Below, one piece after another: positions 1 through 8,131 of a stretch of 64,000 bases of DNA. The stretch comes from a bacterium (GTDB taxonomy: Bacteria > Cyanobacteriota > Sericytochromatia > S15B-MN24 > UBA4093). The translations under genes and the position numbers were made by a program. The first letter of the stretch is position 1; every line of letters begins with the position of its first letter. The notes under the pieces are model-generated. The model was not told where the DNA came from, did not search any database, and saw nothing but the letters and a program-made list of their open reading frames with translations. Location: assembly GCA_017744355.1 (NCBI GenBank), contig JAGIBK010000001.1, positions 682,001 through 746,000 of the forward strand, read 5' to 3'.

Positions 1-845
1 CGAACGTACCGCTCGCCAAGGAGATCGGCGCCTCCAAGCAGGGGCCGCTGCGCGACCTCAAGAAGCGCGTGGACTACCTCCACTCCAAGGGGATCCACGT
101 GGTCGGCCGCATCTGCCTCTTCCACGACCCGATCCTCGCCAAGCAGCGTCCCGACCTGGCCCTCAAGACCTTCGCCGGCAAGGCCTTCCCCGAGAAGGGC
201 AAGCCCGCCTGGTCGGATCCCTACCTGCCCGCGGTCCAGCAGTACAACATCGACCTGGCCAAGGAGCTCACCTCCATGGGGGTGGATGAGGTCCAGTTCG
301 ACTACATTCGCTACCCCGCTCAGGGCCAGATCAAGGAGATCAACTACGGCTTCGATCCCGCCAAGACCCCCAAGCACACCGTCATCACGGGCTTCCTCAA
401 GAAGGCCTACGACGAGATGCATCGCGCGGGCAAGCTCGTCAGCATCGACGTGTACGGCGTGATCGCCTGGCAGCAGAGCATCGACGAGCGGATCACCGGC
501 CAGCGCGTGCAGGATCTGGCGAAGTACACCGACGCCATCTGCCCCATGGTCTACCCGTCGCACTTCGGCCCCGGCTTCGACAAGTACAGCAAGCCTGGCG
601 ACCAGCCCTACTACTTCGTGAGCAAGGGCGTCTCCAAGCTGGCCAAGCTCACCGAGGGCAGCGGGGTCACCATCCGCCCCTGGCTCCAGGCCTTCCCCTG
701 GCGCGTCTCCAACTTCGGCCCCCAGTACGTCACCACCCAGCTCAAGGCTGCGCATGACGAAAAGGCCATCGGCTGGATGATGTGGAACGCGGGCAACAAG
801 TACGAGGCCGCCTACTCCGGTATCGCGCGCTTCTACGGCAAGTAA
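1..845 (+). CDS. Putative glycoside hydrolase, DUF4015-like (5' end outside window)
   Basis: The reading frame is open to the left edge, so the start is missing. The visible 280 residues resemble the DUF4015 putative glycoside hydrolase family (TIM-barrel fold). The segment VQFDYIRYP matches the family's conserved FDYIRFP-type barrel strand, followed by a strand with SIDVYG and one with ICPMVYPS. The C-terminal part ends in GWMMWNAGNKY, typical of the last barrel strand. The substrate is unknown; relatives are secreted or envelope-associated. A 14-bp hairpin follows the stop. Family placement is from motifs only; catalytic residues are not assigned. Confidence 0.8.
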   Translation, partial: NVPLAKEIGASKQGPLRDLKKRVDYLHSKGIHVVGRICLFHDPILAKQRPDLALKTFAGKAFPEKGKPAWSDPYLPAVQQYNIDLAKELTSMGVDEVQFDYIRYPAQGQIKEINYGFDPAKTPKHTVITGFLKKAYDEMHRAGKLVSIDVYGVIAWQQSIDERITGQRVQDLAKYTDAICPMVYPSHFGPGFDKYSKPGDQPYYFVSKGVSKLAKLTEGSGVTIRPWLQAFPWRVSNFGPQYVTTQLKAAHDEKAIGWMMWNAGNKYEAAYSGIARFYGK

Positions 846-856
846 CCCCCTCGCTT

Positions 857-888
857 CAAGAGGCCACCCCGCCCGGGGTGGCCTCTTG
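857..888 (+). terminator. Hairpin after the hydrolase gene
   Basis: A perfect 14-bp stem (CAAGAGGCCACCCC and its complement) with a 4-nt GCCC loop begins 11 nt after the stop codon. No clear T-tract follows, so it may act as a weak terminator or as an mRNA 3'-end stabiliser. Confidence 0.65.
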
Positions 889-936
889 GCTTGTATACGC
901 CGGCTTTCGAGCGCTTGTATGGTATGGTTCTATCCC

Positions 937-1377
937 ATGCGCCGCTCATCCTTCTTGAAAGTCGCTGTCTTCCTTGCGATTGCTCTGCACGTCGCGCCCG
1001 TCTCCGCCAAGGACGCGGAGTGGGGCCCGTGGCCGAGCGCGGACGCCGAAGAGCGCTTGCCCGCCTCCGCCTTTCATGCGGCAGAGGGATGGGTGGGAGA
1101 GGCCCAGAACGGTAGCCAGCCATTTCTATTCGCGCTGCGCACCTATCAGCTCTTCGTCTCCAGTCAAGACGTGGTGAGCTGTCCCATGTACCCGAGCTGC
1201 TCGCGCTTCGCCATGCATGCCTTCGCCACCTATGACCCCCTGCAGGCGTTCTTGCTCACGGCGGATCGCCTCGTTCGCGACAACCCAGGTGCCCACGAAC
1301 ACGGACGCTACCCGCACGTCCACGTGGGCGAGCAGCCCAAGCTACGAGACCTTCCCGAGGATCACCGCCTATGGTAG
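937..1377 (+). CDS. YidD-like (membrane insertion efficiency factor domain) exported protein
   Basis: A protein of about 146 residues starting at MRRSSFLK, with a hydrophobic N-terminal signal ending near VSAKD. Its core, YQLFVSS...CPMYPSCSRFAMHAF, matches the small YidD family, whose hallmark is CR(F/Y)xPSCSxYA followed by a helix and an RxxRxNP-like motif (here RLVRDNP). True YidD assists YidC/Sec membrane insertion. This version carries a cleavable-looking signal and is longer than the usual 70-90 residues, so its role is probably specialised. It overlaps the next gene by 7 nt (ATGGTAG), implying translational coupling with the two TPR-like membrane proteins that follow. Confidence 0.75.
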   Translation: MRRSSFLKVAVFLAIALHVAPVSAKDAEWGPWPSADAEERLPASAFHAAEGWVGEAQNGSQPFLFALRTYQLFVSSQDVVSCPMYPSCSRFAMHAFATYDPLQAFLLTADRLVRDNPGAHEHGRYPHVHVGEQPKLRDLPEDHRLW

Positions 1378-2171
1378 CCCCTTCCGCCTACGTCGCGCCC
1401 GCCTGGACCCAAGGGGATCCGCAGCTGGGCTTCGCCAGCTATCTCTACGATGCGGGCGAGTTCTTCCGGGCGGTGGGCGAGTTCGAGCGGTGGCGCTTCA
1501 TGCGCCCCCAGGACGTCCGTGAACCCCGGGTGCGCCTCCAGCTGGGGCGCTGCTACTTGCAGGGCAAGCGATACGAGCAGGCCCTCACCTATTTTGCGCT
1601 GCCCTACCCCTCTGCCGAGCTCGAAGCGATCGCGCGTTACGAGCAAGGACGCGCCCTCTTGGGGCTCGGCCGCTTCGAGGAGGCCGAGGCCGCGATTCGA
1701 CCGCTCGAACACTCCGCCTCTCTCGCTTCCCCTGCGCGCGTTCAGCTTGGGCTCGCCGCGGCCAAGCAAGGCGCCTGGCAACAGGCCGGGGACTATTTCG
1801 AGCGCGCGGGTGCAAGCGACGCCACGGCGATCGCGCGTAACATCCAAGTACGCCATACTCCTTCGCCCTGGGTTGCAGGTGGGCTCTCGACCCTTTTGCC
1901 TGGCGCAGGGCAGCTCTATCTTGGTCGTCAATCGGACGGCTTCGGGAGCATGTTGCTCACCGCCGCACTGGTGGGTGCCTCCTACTACTACGCGCAGCGG
2001 GATCAGGCCCCCATTTCCTATGCGACGGGCATCCTCGGCGCTGGCTTCTGGGGCGCGAGCGTCTACGGGGCCATCGGCGGCGCTCGGCACGAAACCCGCC
2101 TTGCTGACGCGCAAGCGATCCGCACCATTGAGGCGGCGATCGCCCCCCTGACTCGTCCCGACCTTCAATGA
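1371..2171 (+). CDS. TPR-repeat protein with C-terminal PGxGQxY membrane domain (paralogue 1)
   Basis: 266 residues. The N-terminal half has helix-turn-helix repeats resembling tetratricopeptide repeats (for example YLQGKRYEQALTYF and LGLGRFEEAEAAI). The C-terminal third starts with LLPGAGQLYLGRQSDG and continues into two hydrophobic segments, a layout seen in DUF5683/TM2-like proteins. The next gene has the same architecture, so the two are tandem paralogues. The start overlaps the YidD-like gene by 7 nt and the end overlaps the next gene by 4 nt (ATGA), so the three form one operon. No specific function can be named; a scaffold in the envelope is a guess. Confidence 0.7.
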   Translation: MVAPSAYVAPAWTQGDPQLGFASYLYDAGEFFRAVGEFERWRFMRPQDVREPRVRLQLGRCYLQGKRYEQALTYFALPYPSAELEAIARYEQGRALLGLGRFEEAEAAIRPLEHSASLASPARVQLGLAAAKQGAWQQAGDYFERAGASDATAIARNIQVRHTPSPWVAGGLSTLLPGAGQLYLGRQSDGFGSMLLTAALVGASYYYAQRDQAPISYATGILGAGFWGASVYGAIGGARHETRLADAQAIRTIEAAIAPLTRPDLQ

Positions 2172-3016
2172 AGCGGCAACTGCTCATCCTCGCCACGACC
2201 CTGCTTTTGCTTCCGACGCCCGCCCACGGCGCTGAGGACTCGCTCGGCCTAGCCCGCAGGCTGGCTGAGGCCGAGCCGGAGCTCGCTGTCACGGAGTACT
2301 TGAGGGTCCTCTACCATGCGAAAGACCCGAGTGCGTCGCGCCTCGTAAGAGAAGAGCTCGGGCGGCTCTACCAGAAGCTTGGCCGAGAGACTGACGCTCA
2401 GACCCTCTATCAGCAAGCAAGAGACGGGGCGGATGCGATCGCGCATGCGCGCCTCTCGCTGCGCCTCATCGAATTGCTCGCACGGCGCGATCCGCTGCTG
2501 GCCCAGGTTCGACTGGAAGCCATGCTTGATCAGCACCCCACGGGCCCGCTGCGCGAAGAGGTGCTACGCCGCCTCTGGTGGACCCAGCTCACGAACCGTG
2601 CCTATCGGCCGGCGGCAGAAACGATCAGGCACTTCGAAAAAACGGATGCCCAGGCAAGCGCCCTGGCCGCCGAGCTCGAAGCCCGCGCCACTCGTCCCGG
2701 CATCGCGCCCGGCCAGGCCATGCTGGCCACCGCCCTCTTCCCCGGCTCGGGCCAGGCCTACATGGGTGAGTGGTCGAAGGGCCTCGGTTCGTTGCTGCTC
2801 AACGGCGCCCTGGTCGGGGTGGGCTATTACGCCGTTCGCGAGCGCGACTGGTTCGCGGGCCTGGTGTTGCTCGATCTGGTGCCGCGCTACTACTTTGGCG
2901 GCATCCGCGCAGCGGGCGAGCTGGCCGAAGCGCGCCAGGCGCGCGAGCACGAGGCGTTTCAGGCGGACTTGAAGGCCCGATACCCAAGCTTCGTGCCACG
3001 TTCGCTGGATAATTAA
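2168..3016 (+). CDS. TPR-repeat protein with C-terminal PGxGQxY membrane domain (paralogue 2)
   Basis: 282 residues with a signal peptide (MKRQLLILATTLLLLPTPAHG). The middle is alpha-helical and TPR-like. The C-terminal part contains LFPGSGQAYMGEWSKG followed by hydrophobic helices, parallel to LLPGAGQLYLGRQSDG in the upstream gene. Translationally coupled to it by a 4-nt ATGA overlap. It ends 55 nt before an independent lipoprotein gene. Function unknown; the paralogy and coupling with a YidD-like protein suggest a joint role in the envelope (inference). Confidence 0.7.
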   Translation: MKRQLLILATTLLLLPTPAHGAEDSLGLARRLAEAEPELAVTEYLRVLYHAKDPSASRLVREELGRLYQKLGRETDAQTLYQQARDGADAIAHARLSLRLIELLARRDPLLAQVRLEAMLDQHPTGPLREEVLRRLWWTQLTNRAYRPAAETIRHFEKTDAQASALAAELEARATRPGIAPGQAMLATALFPGSGQAYMGEWSKGLGSLLLNGALVGVGYYAVRERDWFAGLVLLDLVPRYYFGGIRAAGELAEARQAREHEAFQADLKARYPSFVPRSLDN

Positions 3017-3071
3017 CCAACCAAGCGTGGTATAGAAAACGAGTCGTTATTTGTTCGGGACAGGAGCCCCC

Positions 3072-3587
3072 ATGTCGAAATCGAAGCTGATCGCCCCTCT
3101 CGCCCTCGCCACGATGCTCTCTGGCTGCGCCTCGATCATGAGTGGCGGGCAACCCATGTTGAACGTGGAGGTCGACGGTCCGTCCGGCGATGACATCCAG
3201 GTGACCATCATCGGTCTCAACAACGGGGAGCGGATCGTGCGGAGCGGCTCGAACTTCACCGTGCCCCTCAGCCGGAACAGCGACTACAAGGTCACCGTCA
3301 AGGCCGCGAACTACTCCACCGAAGAAACCATCATCCGGCGCAACATCCGCCCGATCTTCTGGGCGAACTTCTGCTGCGCGCCGGGCTACGGGGTGGGCCT
3401 CTTCGGCTTCGCCATGGACTACCTCACCCACAACATGTGGGAGCCCGACCACGCCCAGGTGGCCTTCTCTCTCGCGCGCCTGAAAAAGGATAAGAGCAGC
3501 TACGTCCTTCCGATCGAGCTCTCCAACGCGAGCGGCGAGCGCTTCACCATCGAGGCCCCGGTCCTGATGAGCAGCGCCGCCGAGTAG
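3072..3587 (+). CDS. Lipoprotein of the GCAS-type PEGA-like family
   Basis: Start ATG at 3072 has a GGAG-containing leader. The 171-residue product begins with a lipoprotein signal with lipobox LSGC and the sequence CASIMSGG, seen in many outer-membrane lipoproteins. A beta-rich middle (EVDGPSGDDIQVTIIGLNNGERI) suggests a PEGA/carboxypeptidase-like fold, and the hydrophobic run YGVGLFGFAMDYLTHNMWEPD matches the 'G..G...D..TG..W..P' segment of such proteins. Probably anchored in the envelope. Function unknown. A bidirectional hairpin separates it from the convergent protease-like gene. Confidence 0.7.
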   Translation: MSKSKLIAPLALATMLSGCASIMSGGQPMLNVEVDGPSGDDIQVTIIGLNNGERIVRSGSNFTVPLSRNSDYKVTVKAANYSTEETIIRRNIRPIFWANFCCAPGYGVGLFGFAMDYLTHNMWEPDHAQVAFSLARLKKDKSSYVLPIELSNASGERFTIEAPVLMSSAAE

Positions 3588-3612
3588 GCGCGCTATCAAC
3601 CCCATCGCAACG

Positions 3613-3642
3613 AGGGGACGGTCCAACATTGGGCCGTCCCCT
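3613..3642. terminator. Bidirectional terminator between convergent genes
   Basis: An 11-12 bp GC-rich stem (AGGGGACGGTCC paired with GGGCCGTCCCCT, one G-U) with a short loop. It lies between convergent genes ending at 3587 and 3648, so it can serve both. Confidence 0.75.
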
Positions 3643-3647
3643 TCTGC

Positions 3648-4367
3648 TTACGGCAGCTCGGCGGCCACCGCCGCGTAGTGGATGGGGTAACCCGCGCACT
3701 CCCAGGCGCGACGGAATTTGTCGAGGGGAATGGCGCGCTTGCCGTCGAAGGTGTTGCCCGCAAGGACCTGGCGCTGATCCATGCCGTAGACGACGATCCA
3801 GTGGAGGCTGGCCTCGCCGCCCCAGAGCGCTTGGGCGTCGACGAGGGTCGCCACGGGCCAGCCGGCGGAGACCCAGCGTTCGAGACCTGCTGTGTCGTCG
3901 GCCGAGGTCGAGAAGTGCGTCCGCATGCCGAACGCCTCGAGCATCTCCACAAGCCTACCAGGAGAAGTACCCGCCAGCCCGAAGAGAACATCCGGCGGGT
4001 ACTTGGCCGTAAGGCCGTCGATCCAGTCCGCGTTCGAGGCGTACCAGCGGCTATCGACCGGGTCCTGGATGCGCCGATTCAGGTTCAAGGGGTTCAGGTC
4101 GGCGTGAGCGAGCATCATTGCCGCGGCCGCCTGCCCGCAATGGTTGCTGTCGCCGTTGGTGTAGACGTGAAGATGCTGCCAGCCCGCCACCAGGCGCTTG
4201 CTCGTCGGTGAGGGCAAGGGCACGCTGTTCTCGGCGCCGAGCACCGGGCGCGCCGGCTGCGAGACCTGATCAGCAGCCATCCGGGCGCCGAAGAGCAACT
4301 GCTCGTTGCAGGCCGTCAGCAGAGAGGTTGCCATCAAGAGCGCCACAAGGGAGAAGCGACGGATCAT
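3648..4367 (-). CDS. C39-like cysteine peptidase lipoprotein
   Basis: 239 residues. The N-terminus is a lipoprotein signal with LLTAC and predicted lipidated Cys20. A papain-like C39_2 domain follows: SNHCGQAAAAMML carries the likely nucleophile Cys77, LHWIVVYG the catalytic His189, and AGNTFDG a candidate Asn/Asp partner. These peptidases cleave peptides in the periplasm or outside the cell; the substrate here is unknown. GGAGA upstream of the ATG supports the start. The gene stands alone and converges with the lipoprotein gene to its left. Confidence 0.8.
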   Translation of the reverse strand: MIRRFSLVALLMATSLLTACNEQLLFGARMAADQVSQPARPVLGAENSVPLPSPTSKRLVAGWQHLHVYTNGDSNHCGQAAAAMMLAHADLNPLNLNRRIQDPVDSRWYASNADWIDGLTAKYPPDVLFGLAGTSPGRLVEMLEAFGMRTHFSTSADDTAGLERWVSAGWPVATLVDAQALWGGEASLHWIVVYGMDQRQVLAGNTFDGKRAIPLDKFRRAWECAGYPIHYAAVAAELP

Positions 4368-4467
4368 GAGCGACAGGTCTCCAAGCGGGGTGGGACACTC
4401 CTATTTATCGATTGATCACGGGGAGGCTGACGAGTGGCCTTCATATCTAACGTATTTTTACGCATTC

Positions 4468-4496
4468 TTGAATCTGGTTTAATGTTGATTTAATAT
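4468..4496 (+). promoter_or_regulatory. Predicted sigma-70-type promoter for the HD-GYP gene
   Basis: TTGAAT (4468-4473), a 17-nt spacer and TAATAT (4491-4496) sit in an AT-rich patch 55 nt upstream of the GTG start at 4551. Spacing and hexamers are close to consensus. Confidence 0.6.
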
Positions 4497-4550
4497 TCAG
4501 AAGGTCGCCCCCAAGGCGTCCCGTCCCGGCCTCCTGCAAGCAAAGGAAGA

Positions 4551-5159
4551 GTGTACTTGCTACTGTCCGAGGAAAAGATCACGGCCCTGTCGGTCGCCAT
4601 CGCCGCGAAAGATCCCTACACGCTGGGGCACTGCGAGCGGGTGGCACGCTACGCCAGCGCCATCGGCGATCGCTTCGACCTGGCCTCGGACGAGCGGCCG
4701 CTTCTTTACCAGGCGGCCTTCCTCCACGACGTGGGTAAGCTCGGTATCCGGGACGACGTCCTTCTCAAAGAAGGCCCTCTGACCGACGCGGAGTTCCTGC
4801 ACATCAAGGCGCACCCGCGCCTCGGTGCGAGCATCCTCGAAGACTTCCCCGAAGCCGGGCCCCTCTTGCCGACCGTCCTTTATCACCACGAGCGGTGGGA
4901 CGGCAAGGGCTACCCCGAAGGTCTGATCGCGGACGCCGCCCCGCTCCTGGCCCGGATCGTCTCGGTCGCGGACGCCTTCGACGCCATGATCAGCCACCGC
5001 TGCTATCGCCCGGCCTTGCCCTTCGAGCGCGCGGTCCACATCCTCAAGGAGTGCGCCGGCACCCAGTGGGATCCGGCCGTGGTCCGGACCTTCCTGGAGG
5101 TCATCCACGACGAGCCGACCCTGGTGATTCATGCGGCCGATGTGATGCCGAGCCGTTAA
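4551..5159 (+). CDS. Stand-alone HD-GYP domain phosphodiesterase
   Basis: 202 residues, essentially one HD-GYP domain. HD motif HDVGKLGIRD has H59-D60; HHERWDGKGYP (112-122) gives the GYP signature; VADAFDAM continues the family pattern. HD-GYP enzymes hydrolyse cyclic di-GMP to pGpG or GMP. No receiver, PAS or membrane segment is present, so any signal must come through a partner. GTG start with AAGGAAGA close upstream. It is monocistronic, with its own promoter, between a divergent peptidase and a lipoprotein gene. Confidence 0.9.
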   Translation: MYLLLSEEKITALSVAIAAKDPYTLGHCERVARYASAIGDRFDLASDERPLLYQAAFLHDVGKLGIRDDVLLKEGPLTDAEFLHIKAHPRLGASILEDFPEAGPLLPTVLYHHERWDGKGYPEGLIADAAPLLARIVSVADAFDAMISHRCYRPALPFERAVHILKECAGTQWDPAVVRTFLEVIHDEPTLVIHAADVMPSR

Positions 5160-5302
5160 GTCGTGATTGTGTTTCTGTCAAATCCGTATTAAACTAGAAC
5201 CAACAACGTACGCATCATTACTGGGATAACCGACAGGATCACCGAAGCTCAAGGGCGAGCCGAAACCACCGAAACCCAGGCAACATAAGGAACTCGTTCA
5301 TT

Positions 5303-5887
5303 ATGTCGTCTCGCTTCGCTCTCTCCTCCCTCCTTGTCCTCGGCCTGCTCGCAGGGTGCGGTCTCTCACCCCAGACGTCCGCTCCTCAGGCCCAGCGCGT
5401 CCAGGCCTCCGCCGCCTATAACGGCTGCTATCTGGCCCTCACCTTCACGCCGTCCCCGACCATCGCGGGCGAGGCGAGCCGCATCCGGCAGCAACTCAAG
5501 TTCCTGGATCTCTCGAATGCGATTCCCAAGCGCGACACCGACGAGATGCACGTGACGGTCGGCTACTTCAAGAAGTTGCTGCCTCACCAGGCCCAGCGCA
5601 TCGCCGAGCTCTTCAAGAACAAGGACGCCTACCTCTACGTCGAAGGCTACGGGGTCGCCAACAACCAGGTCGCCTACTTTACCGTGAGTGGTGTCGACGA
5701 GGCCCGTACGGCTCTCAAGCAGCAGGGCATCGTCTTCGAGGGCGACGACCCTCACATCACCTTCGGCGTGAGCCCCACGAACCCCCGCGACGTCCACGGC
5801 GTTTCGAAGAAGGCCATCCACCCGGTGGGGCCCCACAAGCTGCTCGCCCAGTATCACTTCAAGCAGGGGTCCAACAACCTCTGGTAA
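5303..5887 (+). CDS. Lipoprotein with 2H phosphoesterase-like motifs
   Basis: 194 residues, lipobox LLAGC. The mature part has two H-h-T-h motifs, MHVTVGY (His83, Thr85) and PHITFGV (His151, Thr153), 68 residues apart. This is the signature of the 2H phosphoesterase superfamily (LigT, ThpR, cyclic phosphodiesterases). Family members act on 2',3'-cyclic phosphates or RNA ends in the cytoplasm, so an envelope lipoprotein with these motifs is unusual. Substrate unknown. Alternative: a fold relative that has lost activity, although both catalytic pairs are intact. Confidence 0.65.
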   Translation: MSSRFALSSLLVLGLLAGCGLSPQTSAPQAQRVQASAAYNGCYLALTFTPSPTIAGEASRIRQQLKFLDLSNAIPKRDTDEMHVTVGYFKKLLPHQAQRIAELFKNKDAYLYVEGYGVANNQVAYFTVSGVDEARTALKQQGIVFEGDDPHITFGVSPTNPRDVHGVSKKAIHPVGPHKLLAQYHFKQGSNNLW

Positions 5888-5915
5888 GCGGCTCTCGGGA
5901 GCGCGTCAACCTATC

Positions 5916-5944
5916 CTGCCCGGTCGCCACTGGCGATCGGGCAG
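5916..5944. terminator. Bidirectional terminator
   Basis: A 14-bp stem (CTGCCCGGTCGCCA with its complement, one G-U) with a minimal loop, followed by CCCTTTT on the plus strand. It lies between convergent genes ending at 5887 and 5966. Confidence 0.7.
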
Positions 5945-5965
5945 AGCCCTTTTCAGGGGCCAGGT

Positions 5966-7069
5966 TTAGTAGCCGAGAGGGAAGCCCGTGCTCCGGGCCA
6001 GCAAGGTGATCAGGTGGTCGAGGCCCCGCTTGTCCACCAGGCGCTTGACCCGGCGAAAGCCGGCGCCGTACGCGGGGTCCTGGTCTTGCTGCATCAACTT
6101 GATCGCATACTCGGCCATCTCGCCCTGCGAGTCGGCATGGAGCAGATACTTGAAGTAGTTGCAGCTCCCCTCTTCGAAAGCGGGATCCAGCGATCGGCCA
6201 TTGTTCAAGTTGATCCAGACGTGCGTCAGCTCGTGGGCGACCGTGCCTTCGAAGACCTCGCGCGGCATGCCGTGCAGGACGTAGACCGCCATCTCGCGCT
6301 TGGTGATGCGGTTACCCTGCTTCTCGGTCAGCACCGAGGTGAAGCCGTTGACGTTGGGGCCGCCGGGATGGCCCGTGCGACGCAAGAGGTTGCGCAGGGT
6401 GTTGCGATCCACCAGGATGACGGGAGCCGCCTCGGCGGGCACATCGAGCCCCCAGCCTCTCAGCCGCTCACGAACCCCCTCGATGAGAGGCTGGGCGGCG
6501 CGATCGCCCGAGATCTGCACTCCGTAGCAGCCCGCGCAGACGCTGCGGCCGTCCTGGTAGGTGCTGCCCCCACCGCTGGTGCGCTGGCTGATGATCCGCC
6601 CGCAGTAGTCGCAGTTGGGGACTTGGCGCTGGTGCGCCGCATGGTATTTGTTGCCCCACGGATCGACGAAGTACTTGCCCGTCAGTCCAGTGCCGCACAC
6701 ATCGCACTTCTCGGCGATCGAGGTCTGGAAGCAGGCCTCGTGGTAGGCCTTCCCGTCCTGCTTGATGTATCGGCCGATCAGCGGCTGCTGGCAGACCCCG
6801 CAGCGCTCGGCGAAGGCCTCGGCGTAGCAGCGCTGGTGATACGGCCGGCCCTGGTGTGGGACGTAAGGGGCGCTGCCGATCGGCAAGCTACAGCCCGCGC
6901 AGGTGAAGTGCTGCGGGTGAAAGGCCTGACGTCCCCACTGGACGTAGGTGCTGGTGATCGGTTGGCGGCAAGAAGCGCAAGTGGTCATGGGGGCGGCTTC
7001 GGTGGGCGGGACGACGCCTGCGACGCCCAGTGCCATCATCCAGGCAGCGATCGCGCGGCTACGACGCAT
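5966..7069 (-). CDS. Exported LIM-zinc-finger / DA1-like metallopeptidase
   Basis: 367 residues with a signal-like N-terminus ending near TEAAP. Residues 31-81 form a full LIM pattern (C31-x2-C34, H51-x2-H54, C57-x2-C60, H78-x2-C81). Further zinc modules follow at C90/C93/H110/C113, C122/C125 and C153/C156/C178/C181. The C-terminal half matches the DA1-like peptidase domain: HELTH (279-283) gives two zinc-binding His and the catalytic Glu, and FEEGSCNY (from 298) matches the conserved EEGxC segment. In plants DA1 is a ubiquitin-activated peptidase limiting organ size. Here the protein appears exported, so substrate and activation must differ. Cytoplasmic location is possible if the N-terminus is not a signal. 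Confidence 0.85.
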   Translation of the reverse strand: MRRSRAIAAWMMALGVAGVVPPTEAAPMTTCASCRQPITSTYVQWGRQAFHPQHFTCAGCSLPIGSAPYVPHQGRPYHQRCYAEAFAERCGVCQQPLIGRYIKQDGKAYHEACFQTSIAEKCDVCGTGLTGKYFVDPWGNKYHAAHQRQVPNCDYCGRIISQRTSGGGSTYQDGRSVCAGCYGVQISGDRAAQPLIEGVRERLRGWGLDVPAEAAPVILVDRNTLRNLLRRTGHPGGPNVNGFTSVLTEKQGNRITKREMAVYVLHGMPREVFEGTVAHELTHVWINLNNGRSLDPAFEEGSCNYFKYLLHADSQGEMAEYAIKLMQQDQDPAYGAGFRRVKRLVDKRGLDHLITLLARSTGFPLGY

Positions 7070-7158
7070 GACGAGGCGGTTTCCTTTCGTGCGGCCGGAT
7101 CGATCGCGCCGATCCGCCTGCTTCCTTGTACCCGGCGAAGGCGAAAAGGCATCCGATC

Positions 7159-7986
7159 TTATTTTCCCCGGTTAAACGATAACCAGGAGAACCAACGGCG
7201 CGAATTTCGGGGGTAGGTGCGGGCGATCCAGCTTGCAATCACGCGCTTCTTGCCCCAGATGAAGGCGTACTTCCGCAGCTGCCAGGGCGAGAGGTCGGGG
7301 AGCATCACCTGGGGGCCCTCGGCGGCCATCAGGCCTTCGAGCAGTTCGCCCTGCGCGCTGCACGCGTAGACGTGGGGCTGGCTCCAGGGGGTGAGCTTGG
7401 CGCTGAAGTGACCGAAGGTCCGGCAGACGAAGGGGCGCGCCGCGTAGACCGAGCATCGCCCCTCCTCGAGGAAAGGACAGGCCAAGGGCAGGGCGTTACG
7501 GGTGGGGAAGATGGGGAGGCTCGTGCTCATGAGCCATTCGAAGAAGCGCACGTGCCACATGCGCGGACCGTGTTCGCGCCAGAAGCGCGCTAGCCACCGT
7601 TCTCGGCGCTCGGGGCTCCATTCGGTTTCCATGTGCCGGCGCAAGAGCTCCCACTCTTGAAAGGAGATATCGAAGAAGCCCGTGGGATAGTGGCAGCAGC
7701 GGCCGCAGCCCGAATAGCAGAGACTCTGGGGGTAGGTTTCGACCACCGCCTGCGAGAGCCGGTCCAGGTGGACGAACAGGTCGCGCTCGTCGCCGGACTG
7801 GCCCATGTTCTCCGTGCGGCCGATGCCGTCGCGTGCCTGGTCGAGGGCTTCGACCAAGGGATGCGGCCGTGCGGTATTGGCCAGGGCCTCTTCCAGCACC
7901 CCTTCGAAGTGAAGCGGGAGCGTGGCGGGCGTCGGCAGCGGGTTAGGTGGTTCCGGGCGGCGGCGGGTGCCGAAAATCCAGCGCAT
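7159..7986 (-). CDS. YkgJ-family cysteine cluster protein
   Basis: 275 residues. The cluster begins with CYSGCGRCCHYP and continues with CPFL...CSVYAARPFVCRTF, the CxxCxxCC ... CxxY..RP..CR layout of the YkgJ/UPF0153 family. The cysteines probably bind a metal or Fe-S cluster. The biochemical role of the family is not established. AGGGAG precedes the ATG. It lies downstream of nothing on its strand, with the LIM-DA1 gene about 90 nt further on in the same direction. Confidence 0.85.
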   Translation of the reverse strand: MRWIFGTRRRPEPPNPLPTPATLPLHFEGVLEEALANTARPHPLVEALDQARDGIGRTENMGQSGDERDLFVHLDRLSQAVVETYPQSLCYSGCGRCCHYPTGFFDISFQEWELLRRHMETEWSPERRERWLARFWREHGPRMWHVRFFEWLMSTSLPIFPTRNALPLACPFLEEGRCSVYAARPFVCRTFGHFSAKLTPWSQPHVYACSAQGELLEGLMAAEGPQVMLPDLSPWQLRKYAFIWGKKRVIASWIARTYPRNSRRWFSWLSFNRGK

Positions 7987-8131
7987 GGGGCTCCCTGGCG
8001 CGAAGAAGGGACGTCGCTTCGATTATATCGGATTGCACAAGGCTTCTCAGTGCAAGCGCAACAGGCATGAGGCTTGCTCGGATGCTTCACTAGTCATCGA
8101 CACCCCACGCATGCAGCAAGAGGAGGCAGTC

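Noticed and set aside
5160-5302. Possible riboswitch before the 2H-like lipoprotein gene
   Set aside because: The 143-nt leader is unusually rich in ACCGA-type sequence, but no known aptamer core or terminator fork can be drawn.
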